From: Desulfosporosinus sp.
Lineage (GTDB): Bacteria > Bacillota > Desulfitobacteriia > Desulfitobacteriales > Desulfitobacteriaceae
Assembly (NCBI GenBank): GCA_003513495.1
Contig: DOPM01000048.1
Coordinates: 108,435 to 172,434, forward strand
DNA: 64,000 nt
Direction of reading: 5' to 3'
The number at the start of each line of letters is the position of its first letter. Within the stretch, counting starts at the first letter, position 1. The notes beneath the pieces are model-generated. The model was not told where the DNA came from, did no database searches, and worked only from the letters and a program-made list of their open reading frames with translations. A program made the translations under genes and the position numbers. Shown here piece after piece: positions 33,442-41,045 of the stretch.

Positions 33442-34650
33442 GTGAGTAAATTAATTTGTCACCAAGAAAAGCTGAACGAAACCAATATTCAAGCCTTAGT
33501 TGAACTTTGTCCCTTTAAAGCTCTGGAAGCTAAAAATGGGACCCTAGAAGTCACCGCTGCCTGTAAAATGTGCAAAATCTGTGTCAAAAAAGGACCCGCA
33601 GGAGTCATGGAATTAATTGAAGAAGTGGCCCCGGTCGTAGATAAAAGCTTATGGAAGGGCATCGGGGTTTACGTAGACCACGCGGAAGGGGAAATACATC
33701 CTGTCACCCTGGAGTTAATCGGTAAAGCTAAAGAACTGGCAGCCGTCGTCAACTTCCCTGTTTATTGCGTCTTTATCGGCCATAACATTAAAGATAAAGC
33801 TCAAGAGTTACTTCATTATGGAGTCGACGAAGTCTTTGTCTATGACTACGAAGAATTAAATCACTTCCGTATCGAACCTTATACAGCAGCCTTTGAAGAC
33901 TTTATTCGAAATGTAAAACCCTCCTCCTTATTGGTGGGAGCAACAACCATTGGTCGCTCCCTAGCACCAAGAGTCGCAGCTAGGTTCCGAACCGGCTTAA
34001 CCGCCGACTGCACAACCCTGGAAATGAAAGAAAATACCGACCTAGTTCAAATCCGCCCGGCTTTTGGCGGCAACATTATGGCCCAGATCATCTGCCCGAA
34101 CACCAGACCGCAAATGGCAACAGTGCGCTATAAGGTCATGAATGCTCCCGAAAAACAGGTCGAGCCCAGCGGTAAAATCACTCTCTGTGACTTAGATCCC
34201 AGCCAATTGGTCTCTGCCATCAAGGTTTTAAAGGTAACCCGCAAAGAGATCGAAGAAAACATCTCCGATGCCGAGGTGATTATTGCCGTCGGACGAGCTT
34301 TAAAATCCGAGAAAGACATGGCGATGATTAAGGAGTTAGCTCAATTGTTAAACGCTCAAATAGCCGGAACTCGCCCCTTAGTGGAAGCCGGTTGGATTAA
34401 CGCCAAGCAGCAAATCGGTTTATCCGGTCGAACGGTTAAGCCTAAGCTGATCATCACCCTTGGCATATCCGGCGCCGTTCAGTTCACAGCGGGCATGAAC
34501 AGCTCAGAGCAAATCTTTGCCATCAATAAAGACCCTCGTGCTTCTATCTTCAATATTGCTCATTACGGAATCGTTGGAGATATCTATGAAATCGTTCCTC
34601 AACTCATTGAGGATATTAAAGGCCCAAAGCTCCAGGCTTGCGCGCGATAG
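33442..34650 (+). CDS. etfA: Electron transfer flavoprotein alpha subunit with N-terminal Fe-S domain (LctC-like)
   Basis: A 402-residue EtfA, longer than the usual 320 because of an N-terminal ferredoxin-like domain: CPFKAL and CKMCKICVKKGP supply four cysteines, enough for one 4Fe-4S cluster. The rest is standard EtfA (VGATTIGRSLAPRVAARF; IGLSGRTVKPKLIITLGISG; FNIAHYGIVGD). Such Fe-S-bearing EtfA subunits occur in the lactate dehydrogenase/Etf complexes of acetogens and sulfate reducers. GTG start at 33442 with GGGGG ahead. Confidence 0.93.
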   Translation: MSKLICHQEKLNETNIQALVELCPFKALEAKNGTLEVTAACKMCKICVKKGPAGVMELIEEVAPVVDKSLWKGIGVYVDHAEGEIHPVTLELIGKAKELAAVVNFPVYCVFIGHNIKDKAQELLHYGVDEVFVYDYEELNHFRIEPYTAAFEDFIRNVKPSSLLVGATTIGRSLAPRVAARFRTGLTADCTTLEMKENTDLVQIRPAFGGNIMAQIICPNTRPQMATVRYKVMNAPEKQVEPSGKITLCDLDPSQLVSAIKVLKVTRKEIEENISDAEVIIAVGRALKSEKDMAMIKELAQLLNAQIAGTRPLVEAGWINAKQQIGLSGRTVKPKLIITLGISGAVQFTAGMNSSEQIFAINKDPRASIFNIAHYGIVGDIYEIVPQLIEDIKGPKLQACAR

Positions 34651-34742
34651 CAAATTTTTAGAAGATGGGCCTCACCATCCATAAGATGAGCAACGTCGAG
34701 AATTTGATGATGAGAATCTGACAGAAAATCGGAGGTAATTTC

Positions 34743-36143
34743 ATGAACAACTACAAAACGCTAGATGCTAAGGATAGAGAGTTTTTAGTTTCACTCTTGG
34801 GCGAAGAGCGAGTTCATACCGGAGAAGCCATCAGCGAGGATTTTAGTCATGACGAATTGGGTGGTATCAGCCGTCGACCTGACATTTTAGTGGACATCCT
34901 CTCCACTAAAGAAGTCTCAGAAATTATGGCCTATGCCCATGAAAACGCGATTCCCGTCGTTGCGCGGGGATCAGGAACCGGTCTTGTAGGGGCCTCCGTT
35001 CCCATCTTCGGAGGAATAATGTTGAATATGTGTGGTATGAATAAGATCCTAGAACTCGACGAAGAAAACCTAACCCTTACCCTAGAGCCTGGTGTGCTCT
35101 TGATGGAAATTAGTAAGTATGTCGAAGAACATGATTTATTCTATCCACCAGACCCCGGCGAAAAATCCGCCACAATTGCGGGTAATATCAACACCAATGC
35201 CGGTGGAATGAGAGCGGTAAAGTATGGTGTGACTAGGGATTATATCCGTGGGCTGGAAGTTGTTCTGCCCACCGGTAAAGTTATTAACATCGGCGGAAAA
35301 GTGGTTAAGAATTCTTCCGGATACAGCATAAAGGACCTAATTTGCGGCTCAGAAGGAACCTTAGGTATCGTGACAAAAGTAATCTTAAAATTGATTCCTC
35401 TGCCGAAAAAGGCTATATCTCTATTACTCCCCTTTCCTGATCTCGATAGTGCCATCAGCACGGTTCCAAAGATTATTAAATCAAAATCCATCCCCACAGC
35501 CATCGAATTTATGCAAAGAGAAGTCATTCTGGCTGCTGAGGAGTTTCTAGGCAAAAAATTCCCCGACAACACTTCCGACGCTTATCTCTTATTGACCTTT
35601 GATGGCAATAGCACGGAAGAACTAGAAAAAGACTATGAGAAAGTCGCTAACATCTGCCTGGAAGAAGGAGCACTTGATGCCTTCATCATCGACACGGATG
35701 AGAGAAAAGAAGCCGTTTGGTCAGCCAGGGGTGCCTTCCTAGAAGCAGTAAAAGCCACAACCACTGACATGGACGAATGTGACGTCGTTGTTCCACGCAA
35801 CAGAGTCGCTGAATTCATTAAATATACGGATCTTCTCCAAGAACAGTTTAAGGTTAGAATACGTAGTTTCGGCCACGCCGGCGACGGGAATTTACACGTC
35901 TATGTCTTAAAAGATGCCCTAACAGACGCAGAATGGAAAGAGAAGCTTGACGAAGTCTTTGCTGCAATGTACAAAAAATCCCGCGAACTCGAAGGTCTCG
36001 TATCCGGGGAACATGGTATCGGCTATGCCAAAAAAGGCTATATGTTCGACCAATATGAACCCGAGTACGTCGAACTTATGAGGAACATCAAATTAGCCTT
36101 CGACCCCAAAAACATCCTCAATCCTGGTAAAGTTTGCGAGTAG
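34743..36143 (+). CDS. FAD-linked D-/L-lactate dehydrogenase subunit (LctD/GlcD family)
   Basis: A 466-residue FAD-binding oxidoreductase of the GlcD/vanillyl-alcohol-oxidase fold: PVVARGSGTGLVGASVPI and KVVKNSSGYSIKDLICGSEG bind FAD, and GHAGDGNLHVYVL is the C-terminal catalytic-domain motif. It oxidises lactate (or glycolate) to the keto acid and passes electrons to the co-encoded Etf. The 92-base gap from etfA has no terminator, and GGAGG precedes the ATG. Last gene of the operon. Confidence 0.93.
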   Translation: MNNYKTLDAKDREFLVSLLGEERVHTGEAISEDFSHDELGGISRRPDILVDILSTKEVSEIMAYAHENAIPVVARGSGTGLVGASVPIFGGIMLNMCGMNKILELDEENLTLTLEPGVLLMEISKYVEEHDLFYPPDPGEKSATIAGNINTNAGGMRAVKYGVTRDYIRGLEVVLPTGKVINIGGKVVKNSSGYSIKDLICGSEGTLGIVTKVILKLIPLPKKAISLLLPFPDLDSAISTVPKIIKSKSIPTAIEFMQREVILAAEEFLGKKFPDNTSDAYLLLTFDGNSTEELEKDYEKVANICLEEGALDAFIIDTDERKEAVWSARGAFLEAVKATTTDMDECDVVVPRNRVAEFIKYTDLLQEQFKVRIRSFGHAGDGNLHVYVLKDALTDAEWKEKLDEVFAAMYKKSRELEGLVSGEHGIGYAKKGYMFDQYEPEYVELMRNIKLAFDPKNILNPGKVCE

Positions 36144-36148
36144 AATAC

Positions 36149-36177
36149 AAAGGGGTCCTGCTAAGCAGGACCCCTTT
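36149..36177 (+). terminator. Terminator of the lactate dehydrogenase/Etf operon
   Basis: AAAGGGGTCCTGC pairs perfectly with GCAGGACCCCTTT around a 3-base loop. Confidence 0.85.
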
Positions 36178-36184
36178 GTCATTG

Positions 36185-36221
36185 TCAGAATTGTTTCCCG
36201 TTGTGTGGGGGTCTGATCCCC
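36185..36221 (+). repeat. GTGTGGGGGTC palindrome, copy 9 (right arm short)
   Basis: Flank TCAGAATTGTTTCCC and left arm; right arm is GATCCCC. It lies between convergent gene ends. Confidence 0.85.
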
Positions 36222-36228
36222 TTTATGC

Positions 36229-36333
36229 CTAAACTTTTTTGCCCGTACCATTACACGTCGGACAAATAATCTCCATAGGAATAGGCAGGGTTATTTGGAT
36301 TTTCCCCTTCCCTTTGCATGTTTCACATTTCAT
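36229..36333 (-). CDS. 34-residue CxxCxGxG zinc-finger mini-protein
   Basis: MKCETCKGKGKIQ and CPTCNGTGKKV form two CxxCxGxG half-sites, the DnaJ zinc-finger pattern, which would bind one zinc. GAGGAGG lies 7 bases ahead of the ATG at 36333; a longer frame from 36447 overlaps the channel gene and lacks a ribosome site. It is encoded directly downstream of the potassium-channel gene. Small proteins of this kind are widespread in clostridia without an assigned role. Confidence 0.72.
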   Translation of the reverse strand: MKCETCKGKGKIQITLPIPMEIICPTCNGTGKKV

Positions 36334-36355
36334 ACCATTTCCTCCTCGTTTATCG

Positions 36356-37144
36356 TTAAGGAGTATTATCGATGAATCCATTACCTTTAATTTTTTTCCT
36401 ATGAAGGATTCGAATTGAAGATAACAGATGCTCAAGCTCCTCTTCATTTAGTTTAGGGAGTGTTTTCAGTTGACTATCAATGTATGTCTCTAAATCATCA
36501 TCACAATCTGATCCGTTCTTTCCTTCTTCGTCAGTTTGTTTTAGATTTGAAAAGTACATCGCCATACTTCCGGTAATCGAACCAATCAAACCAATACCGA
36601 CTATCATAAGAATACTTGCTATGAATCTTCCACCAGTAGTCACCGGATAAATATCACCATATCCAACCGTTGTTACAGTCACCACTGTCCACCATATCGA
36701 GTCAAAAAAACTGTTAATCGATGGATTCGTATCTTTCTCTAATACATAAATACTTATAGCGCCCCAAGTTACGATTAAAACTGTAAACGCAAACACAAAA
36801 TTTAAGCCACTTAAGTTTAAAATACCCCGAATGGTCTTAGATATTTTTACAATTCGCAGTAAACGGACAACACGCATTAAACGCGCGATTTGAAACCATG
36901 AATCAAAAGGAATAATTGCAATTAAATCAAAGATATTTTCCCTAACGAAAGCCCATTTTTGGGGTGCTCGATAAAGCCTTACCAAATATTCAATTGAAAG
37001 ATAAAAGATAATACCCGTTTCTATCCATCTGATTTGCTGATGACTAAGTACATTACTCCCTGAGTAAGTAACCGAAATTACGGTTATATACAATAATATT
37101 AAGAAAAACATTGCCATCTCATAAATAGCACTTAATCTATTCAT
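36356..37144 (-). CDS. Voltage-gated potassium channel (Kv type)
   Basis: A 262-residue six-helix channel. The S4 voltage sensor ARLMRVVRLLRIVK has arginines every third residue (about 88-97) and the filter TTVGYGD (about 158-164) is potassium-selective. The C-terminal 60 residues are cytoplasmic, acidic, with no RCK domain. GAGGGG lies 5 bases before the ATG. It probably sets membrane potential or potassium flux. Confidence 0.93.
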   Translation of the reverse strand: MNRLSAIYEMAMFFLILLYITVISVTYSGSNVLSHQQIRWIETGIIFYLSIEYLVRLYRAPQKWAFVRENIFDLIAIIPFDSWFQIARLMRVVRLLRIVKISKTIRGILNLSGLNFVFAFTVLIVTWGAISIYVLEKDTNPSINSFFDSIWWTVVTVTTVGYGDIYPVTTGGRFIASILMIVGIGLIGSITGSMAMYFSNLKQTDEEGKNGSDCDDDLETYIDSQLKTLPKLNEEELEHLLSSIRILHRKKIKGNGFIDNTP

Positions 37145-37298
37145 TGAATCCCCTCTTTGTTAAATGTTCGATACTTAATAAGTATTCGCCATGTCTTTGT
37201 ATTTTCCTATGCATTTCACAAATCAATATTTCCCATCGTTTATACTACTTTGCTGTGCTCAGATTCTTTTACCCGCATCACGATTAGCGAAAGATTAT

Positions 37299-37364
37299 TG
37301 TGTCATACCTGAGCGATAGTGAAGGATCTAGATCCTTCAGTCGTCCCTCCTTCAGGATGACACA
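37299..37364. repeat. TGTGTCAT-type cruciform REP element
   Basis: Outer arms TGTGTCATACCTGA and TTCAGGATGACACA enclose the perfect palindrome GAAGGATCTAGATCCTTC. This GTCATCCTGAGCG-like sequence is a dispersed palindrome known from many genomes. The 321-base gap 37145-37465 otherwise holds only a terminator and the channel promoter. Confidence 0.75.
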
Positions 37365-37416
37365 TCACCCGAGTTGCTTTCATAGCAATGACGTTAAACT
37401 CATGCTTTCTGATTAA

Positions 37417-37448
37417 TTAAAAAAGCTTTCCATCTAAGATGAAAAGCT
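37417..37448 (-). terminator. Rho-independent terminator of the CGGC-family gene
   Basis: AGCTTTTCATC pairs with GATGGAAAGCT (one mismatch, 3-base loop) followed by TTTTTTT on the minus strand. Confidence 0.85.
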
Positions 37449-37465
37449 CATTGCTTACTCTTTCT

Positions 37466-37795
37466 CTATCGATTATCCACTATAATGGTCATCCTTTTCT
37501 CTGGTCCATGTGTATATCCCACAACCGTAAAATCCTTAGAAAGACGTTCAATCAAAGACGCATATTCTGGCGACCTTGCCCTTAGACAGGAAGACAGGTG
37601 TACAGATTCTATACCAGCTTGAATCATGCTTTTAATCTTTCGATCTAAATCCCCACCAACGTGAGTGAAGGTTAGCAATTCTATCTCATCCGTATATCTG
37701 GCAAAGGAATCTTTTCGTTGCAAAAGAGCATTAAGACAGCCCTTTCCGGTACAAATCATCGCAGTTTCTTCTCTTACTAGAATTCCGATTTTCAT
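37466..37795 (-). CDS. CGGC-domain family protein lacking the CGGC motif
   Basis: A 109-residue cytoplasmic protein matching the CGGC family: MKIGILVREETAMICTGKGC, DEIELLTFTHVGGDLDRKIK, GIESVHLSSCLRA and a Tyr-Thr-His end. The motif that names the family, normally CGGC after the second strand, reads HVGGD here, while the CTGKGC pair and the later cysteine remain. Metal or redox function is suspected for the family but not shown. Single gene with its own terminator. Confidence 0.75.
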   Translation of the reverse strand: MKIGILVREETAMICTGKGCLNALLQRKDSFARYTDEIELLTFTHVGGDLDRKIKSMIQAGIESVHLSSCLRARSPEYASLIERLSKDFTVVGYTHGPEKRMTIIVDNR

Positions 37796-37878
37796 ATGTC
37801 ACACCTCTTGAGTTCATTATACCTCTATTTCTAAGGGATAGATGTGACATGCCGCACAGTCCAAAAAAAAAATGCAGT

Positions 37879-37967
37879 GAATTGTGTGGAAATTGTGTGG
37901 GAAATTGTGTGGGGGTCAGACCCCCACACAATTTCCACACAATTTGGGTTTTGGGTCAGACCCCCAT
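37879..37967. repeat. GTGTGGGGGTC palindrome, copy 10, multi-layered
   Basis: Three tandem left arms (GAATTGTGTGG, AAATTGTGTGGG, AAATTGTGTGGGGGTC) face two right arms, then a second GGGTCAGACCCCC core follows. The usual TCAGAAT flank is missing. The second core supplies the stop codon of the lpd gene. Confidence 0.85.
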
Positions 37968-39335
37968 GTTTCCCACGTTTTCTGCTGCTTCCATAATTGC
38001 CTCGGCTAAGGTTGGGTGGGCGTGGATTGTTTCTGCCAATTCTTTAGACGTGATTTGTTTGCTGACTGCTAAAGTTGCTTCCGAGATTAAATCTGAGGCA
38101 TGAGGACCGATAATATGAATCCCTAACACAACATCACTCTCTTGATGGGCAATGATCTTGACCAGACCTTCACTTTCACCCATGGCCAGTGCTTTCCCGT
38201 TAGCCATAAAACTAAATTTTCCTATACTTATAGGTATTTCTCTAGCCTTTGCCTCTTGTTCCGTCAGGCCTACTGAGGCTACCTCTGGATTTGTAAAAAC
38301 GCAGCTAGGAACGGCACTATAATCCATCTTGACATCCTTCCCCATAATGTTCCCCGCCGCGATGATCCCCTGGGCAGAGGCAACATGAGCCAACTGATAT
38401 TTATTTACAACGTCTCCAATAGCATAAATACCCTCGACGTTGGTCTTCATCCTCTCATCGACAAGGATCTCTCTTCTTTCACCCAGAGACACACCCACCT
38501 CCTCAAGGCCCAAATTATCCGTAGTCAAGATTCTTCCTATAGAGATTAGGGCCTTTTCTGCGAAAATCTTCTCCCCGTTTTCTAACCTAGCCTCTATGCC
38601 ACCCTCTACTTGAACGACTTCCTGAATTCTCGCCCGGGTTTTTATCGAAATATTTTTCTTTTTGAAGTTCATTTGCAAACGCCTGGAAAGATCTTTATCT
38701 AGGAGAGGCAATATGCTGGGGGCAGCTTCAACCATGGTTATTTGAGCACCCAAGGAACCATAAATATGAGCGAATTCACAACCAATAACACCCGCTCCAA
38801 TAATAAGCAGGCTTTTAGGAACCTCTGAAAGAGTTAATCCCTCTTCACTGGTAATCACTGTCTTGCCATTATAACCTAAGGCTTTAATCAAGGCCGGACT
38901 TGACCCTGTGGCAACAATTATATTTTTACAGCTAAATTCTTTAGATGCACTGTTAGTCGTTGTCGTCTTCACTTCCACAAGATTTGGTGCTTTTATTCTT
39001 GCGGTACCTTCAATAAGATCAATCTTATGCTTTTGAAAAAGAAAATGAATCCCGCTCACCAATTTTTCAACGGTTTCTGCTTTCCGGGCCTGCGCCCTCT
39101 CAAAGTTTATGGTTGGTTTTCCTACTTCAATGCCAAAATCTCCTGAATCTAAGACCGCTGTAAGTTTATCTATGGTCGCAATTAAAGCCTTGGTAGGAAT
39201 ACAACCTCTATTCAAGCAGGTTCCTCCTAAGCGGTCTTTTTCAACGACTGCGACCTTTCCACCTAATTGAGCTAGTCTGATGGCTGCCACATATCCCCCG
39301 GGTCCTCCCCCAATCACCATTGCATCGTATATCAT
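37956..39335 (-). CDS. lpdA: Dihydrolipoyl dehydrogenase
   Basis: A 459-residue FAD/NAD disulfide oxidoreductase that reoxidises dihydrolipoyl groups. FAD site VIGGGPGGYVAAIRLAQLG, redox pair GGTCLNRGCIPTK, NAD site IIGAGVIGCEFAHIYG, dimer-interface HAHPTLAEA with the catalytic His. GGAGG precedes the ATG. It is the third gene after gcvH and a glutaredoxin-like gene, so its lipoyl partner is probably the H-protein. The last two codons and stop (GTC TGA) come from a copy of the dispersed palindrome. Confidence 0.94.
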   Translation of the reverse strand: MIYDAMVIGGGPGGYVAAIRLAQLGGKVAVVEKDRLGGTCLNRGCIPTKALIATIDKLTAVLDSGDFGIEVGKPTINFERAQARKAETVEKLVSGIHFLFQKHKIDLIEGTARIKAPNLVEVKTTTTNSASKEFSCKNIIVATGSSPALIKALGYNGKTVITSEEGLTLSEVPKSLLIIGAGVIGCEFAHIYGSLGAQITMVEAAPSILPLLDKDLSRRLQMNFKKKNISIKTRARIQEVVQVEGGIEARLENGEKIFAEKALISIGRILTTDNLGLEEVGVSLGERREILVDERMKTNVEGIYAIGDVVNKYQLAHVASAQGIIAAGNIMGKDVKMDYSAVPSCVFTNPEVASVGLTEQEAKAREIPISIGKFSFMANGKALAMGESEGLVKIIAHQESDVVLGIHIIGPHASDLISEATLAVSKQITSKELAETIHAHPTLAEAIMEAAENVGNMGV

Positions 39336-39422
39336 GAAATACCTCCTGCCTTACTCGCTAGTTAACAAATGGGAGGCTATAAGGCCCCCCTTTCTAGTTC
39401 ACTATCTTTACTTTCTGCTACG

Positions 39423-40277
39423 TTACTTTTCAATTTCAGTCATGACCTGGTAAGCCCTGGCCATGGAGCGATACTTGAGCAATGCGTTAGCCTCCATTGG
39501 CTGGACTGCTTTAAACCGTTCATCCTTTGATTCACTAGGCTTAAACAGCTTAATTAAGTAAGAATTCTTTTTACTACCGGTTGCTTCTTCAATAAATTTT
39601 GCAGCGGAAGCTACTTCTTCGGGCTTAAGATAGCGAATCTCTATTTCATCCCCTAGCTGCTCCGCTATAGGGACAACGGTCGTTTGATATTTATATTCAG
39701 GAAAACTAGCTGCCAAGGTCATGCTTTTTGAAACATCTTCAGTATTAATCTCGCTACCGAGAACTGCTCCATAAAGTTCCCTAGGGCCTAATACATTCAT
39801 AATGACCCTATCAGCCAGCGCCTCTGCCTGGATTTGCTCTAGAATTGAGCTATTTTTGCCCTTGGTCTCGATTTGCAGTTTCAGGTTATTCTTTTTAAGA
39901 TAACGCAAAACTGCAAGAAACTCCTCACTATAGAATGGATCCCCGCCGGAAACGTGAATTCCATCCACCCATTCTTTGTGCAAGGTGCCGACACTAAAAA
40001 AACCGTCAAGCTTTTTTCCAGCCAAGAGATAAGCCACTGACGAGGCAATTCCCTGCCGAATTTCTTGACCGTCATAGATGATCGGAAACTCTACCCCCTC
40101 TGGACCGCGGAAAACCGCTTTACGGTTGGCTTTATAAAATTGCTGAAATTCGTCTTTACCCTCAGCCTTCATATCGTATTCTGTGAAAGCAATACCCCGT
40201 TCATCCATCAACTTTTTAACAATTTTACACCTGGTACATCCTGTTGCTGAATAAATGATTTGGCCCAATCGTTTCAT
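39423..40277 (-). CDS. Glutaredoxin fused to a radical-SAM-like half barrel without Fe-S cysteines
   Basis: A 284-residue cytoplasmic protein. Residues 1-80 are a glutaredoxin/NrdH-like domain (IIYSATGCTRCKIVKKLMDE; CxxC at about 14-17). From about residue 105, DGIHVSGGDPFYSEEFLAVL and LKLQIETKG resemble the GGEP and following strands of NrdG/PflA-type radical SAM enzymes, but no CxxxCxxC is present anywhere. The second half may bind S-adenosylmethionine or a nucleotide, or be structural only. It lies between gcvH and lpd on the same strand, so it probably serves lipoyl or H-protein redox chemistry. Function unknown. Confidence 0.65.
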   Translation of the reverse strand: MKRLGQIIYSATGCTRCKIVKKLMDERGIAFTEYDMKAEGKDEFQQFYKANRKAVFRGPEGVEFPIIYDGQEIRQGIASSVAYLLAGKKLDGFFSVGTLHKEWVDGIHVSGGDPFYSEEFLAVLRYLKKNNLKLQIETKGKNSSILEQIQAEALADRVIMNVLGPRELYGAVLGSEINTEDVSKSMTLAASFPEYKYQTTVVPIAEQLGDEIEIRYLKPEEVASAAKFIEEATGSKKNSYLIKLFKPSESKDERFKAVQPMEANALLKYRSMARAYQVMTEIEK

Positions 40278-40391
40278 CCCCTTTTTATGATGTACTGTTT
40301 TAGATCATAGCAGATAACTTCACGAAGTTAATAATCAAATGTTCGTTTACGACTAAAATTATCATTGACACTTAGGATAATTTACTAAAAC

Positions 40392-40787
40392 CTAGGATTC
40401 CTTGATCATCTTGAGATAGTCACTATTGCTTAACAGTTCGTTGATCTGATTGAGGTCCGTAGGCCTTACAAGAATCATCCACCCTTCACCATAGGGATCT
40501 TGATTCACTCCTTCAGGAGAATCCTCTAACTCATTGTTGACACCGATAACCTCACCGCTAATTGGCATAAATAAGGAGGAAATCGATTTGGCCGATTCAG
40601 CCTGGCCAAAGACCTCCCCTTGGCTAAAGGAAGCACCGACCTCTGGCAACTCAACAAAAATAATATCTCCTAAGTTATCCTGAGCAAAATCCGAAATACC
40701 TACTTTTACACTATCCTCAACCATCTTAACCCAAGTATGTTCTTTATAATAATACACATCTGATGGTAATGAAAATTTGTCCTGCAT
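40392..40787 (-). CDS. gcvH: Glycine cleavage H-like lipoyl carrier protein
   Basis: A 131-residue lipoyl carrier. The modified lysine lies in AESAKSISSLFMPISGEV (about K65), with LGDIIFVELPEVG before it and GEGWMILVRPTDL after it. AAGGA precedes the ATG. No gcvT or gcvP is present nearby, so this H-protein either works with a distant glycine cleavage system or has another lipoyl role with the adjacent lpd and glutaredoxin-like genes. Confidence 0.92.
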   Translation of the reverse strand: MQDKFSLPSDVYYYKEHTWVKMVEDSVKVGISDFAQDNLGDIIFVELPEVGASFSQGEVFGQAESAKSISSLFMPISGEVIGVNNELEDSPEGVNQDPYGEGWMILVRPTDLNQINELLSNSDYLKMIKES

Positions 40788-40971
40788 CGAACCATCCTTT
40801 CATTTTTAAGCTCTTATTCTTGTCAAATAACAATTAGATCCTAAAAGCGCCTTGGTTTTGCTCATACTAACAAACAATAAAATCTACGTCAGTAGTTAGA
40901 ATTACAAAATTCCATAGATTAGAACGTTATATGCGCTTTTTTTCACTTTGTAGTTGTAAATACAGAAAAAC

Positions 40972-40986
40972 TAATAGTTGCTATTA
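40972..40986. promoter_or_regulatory. Dyad before arylsulfotransferase 2
   Basis: TAATAG and CTATTA flank a 3-base centre, abutting a TATAAT -10 (40987-40992) that has no good -35. TAATAG/CTATTA half-sites also occur upstream of arylsulfotransferase 1 (26711-26729). A Crp/Fnr or other activator/repressor could bind here. Confidence 0.35.
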
Positions 40987-41045
40987 TATAATCCAATACA
41001 AAGAGGCTTGCAAAAATACTTAATAAATACAAGGAGGTATTTCAA

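Noticed and set aside
37731..37940. Minus-strand frame through palindrome copy 10
   Set aside because: Its N-terminal part is translated palindrome; the CGGC gene start at 37795 has better support.
39423..40277. The glutaredoxin fusion as a working NrdG or PFL-activating enzyme
   Set aside because: No CxxxCxxC cluster motif, which is required for radical SAM chemistry.
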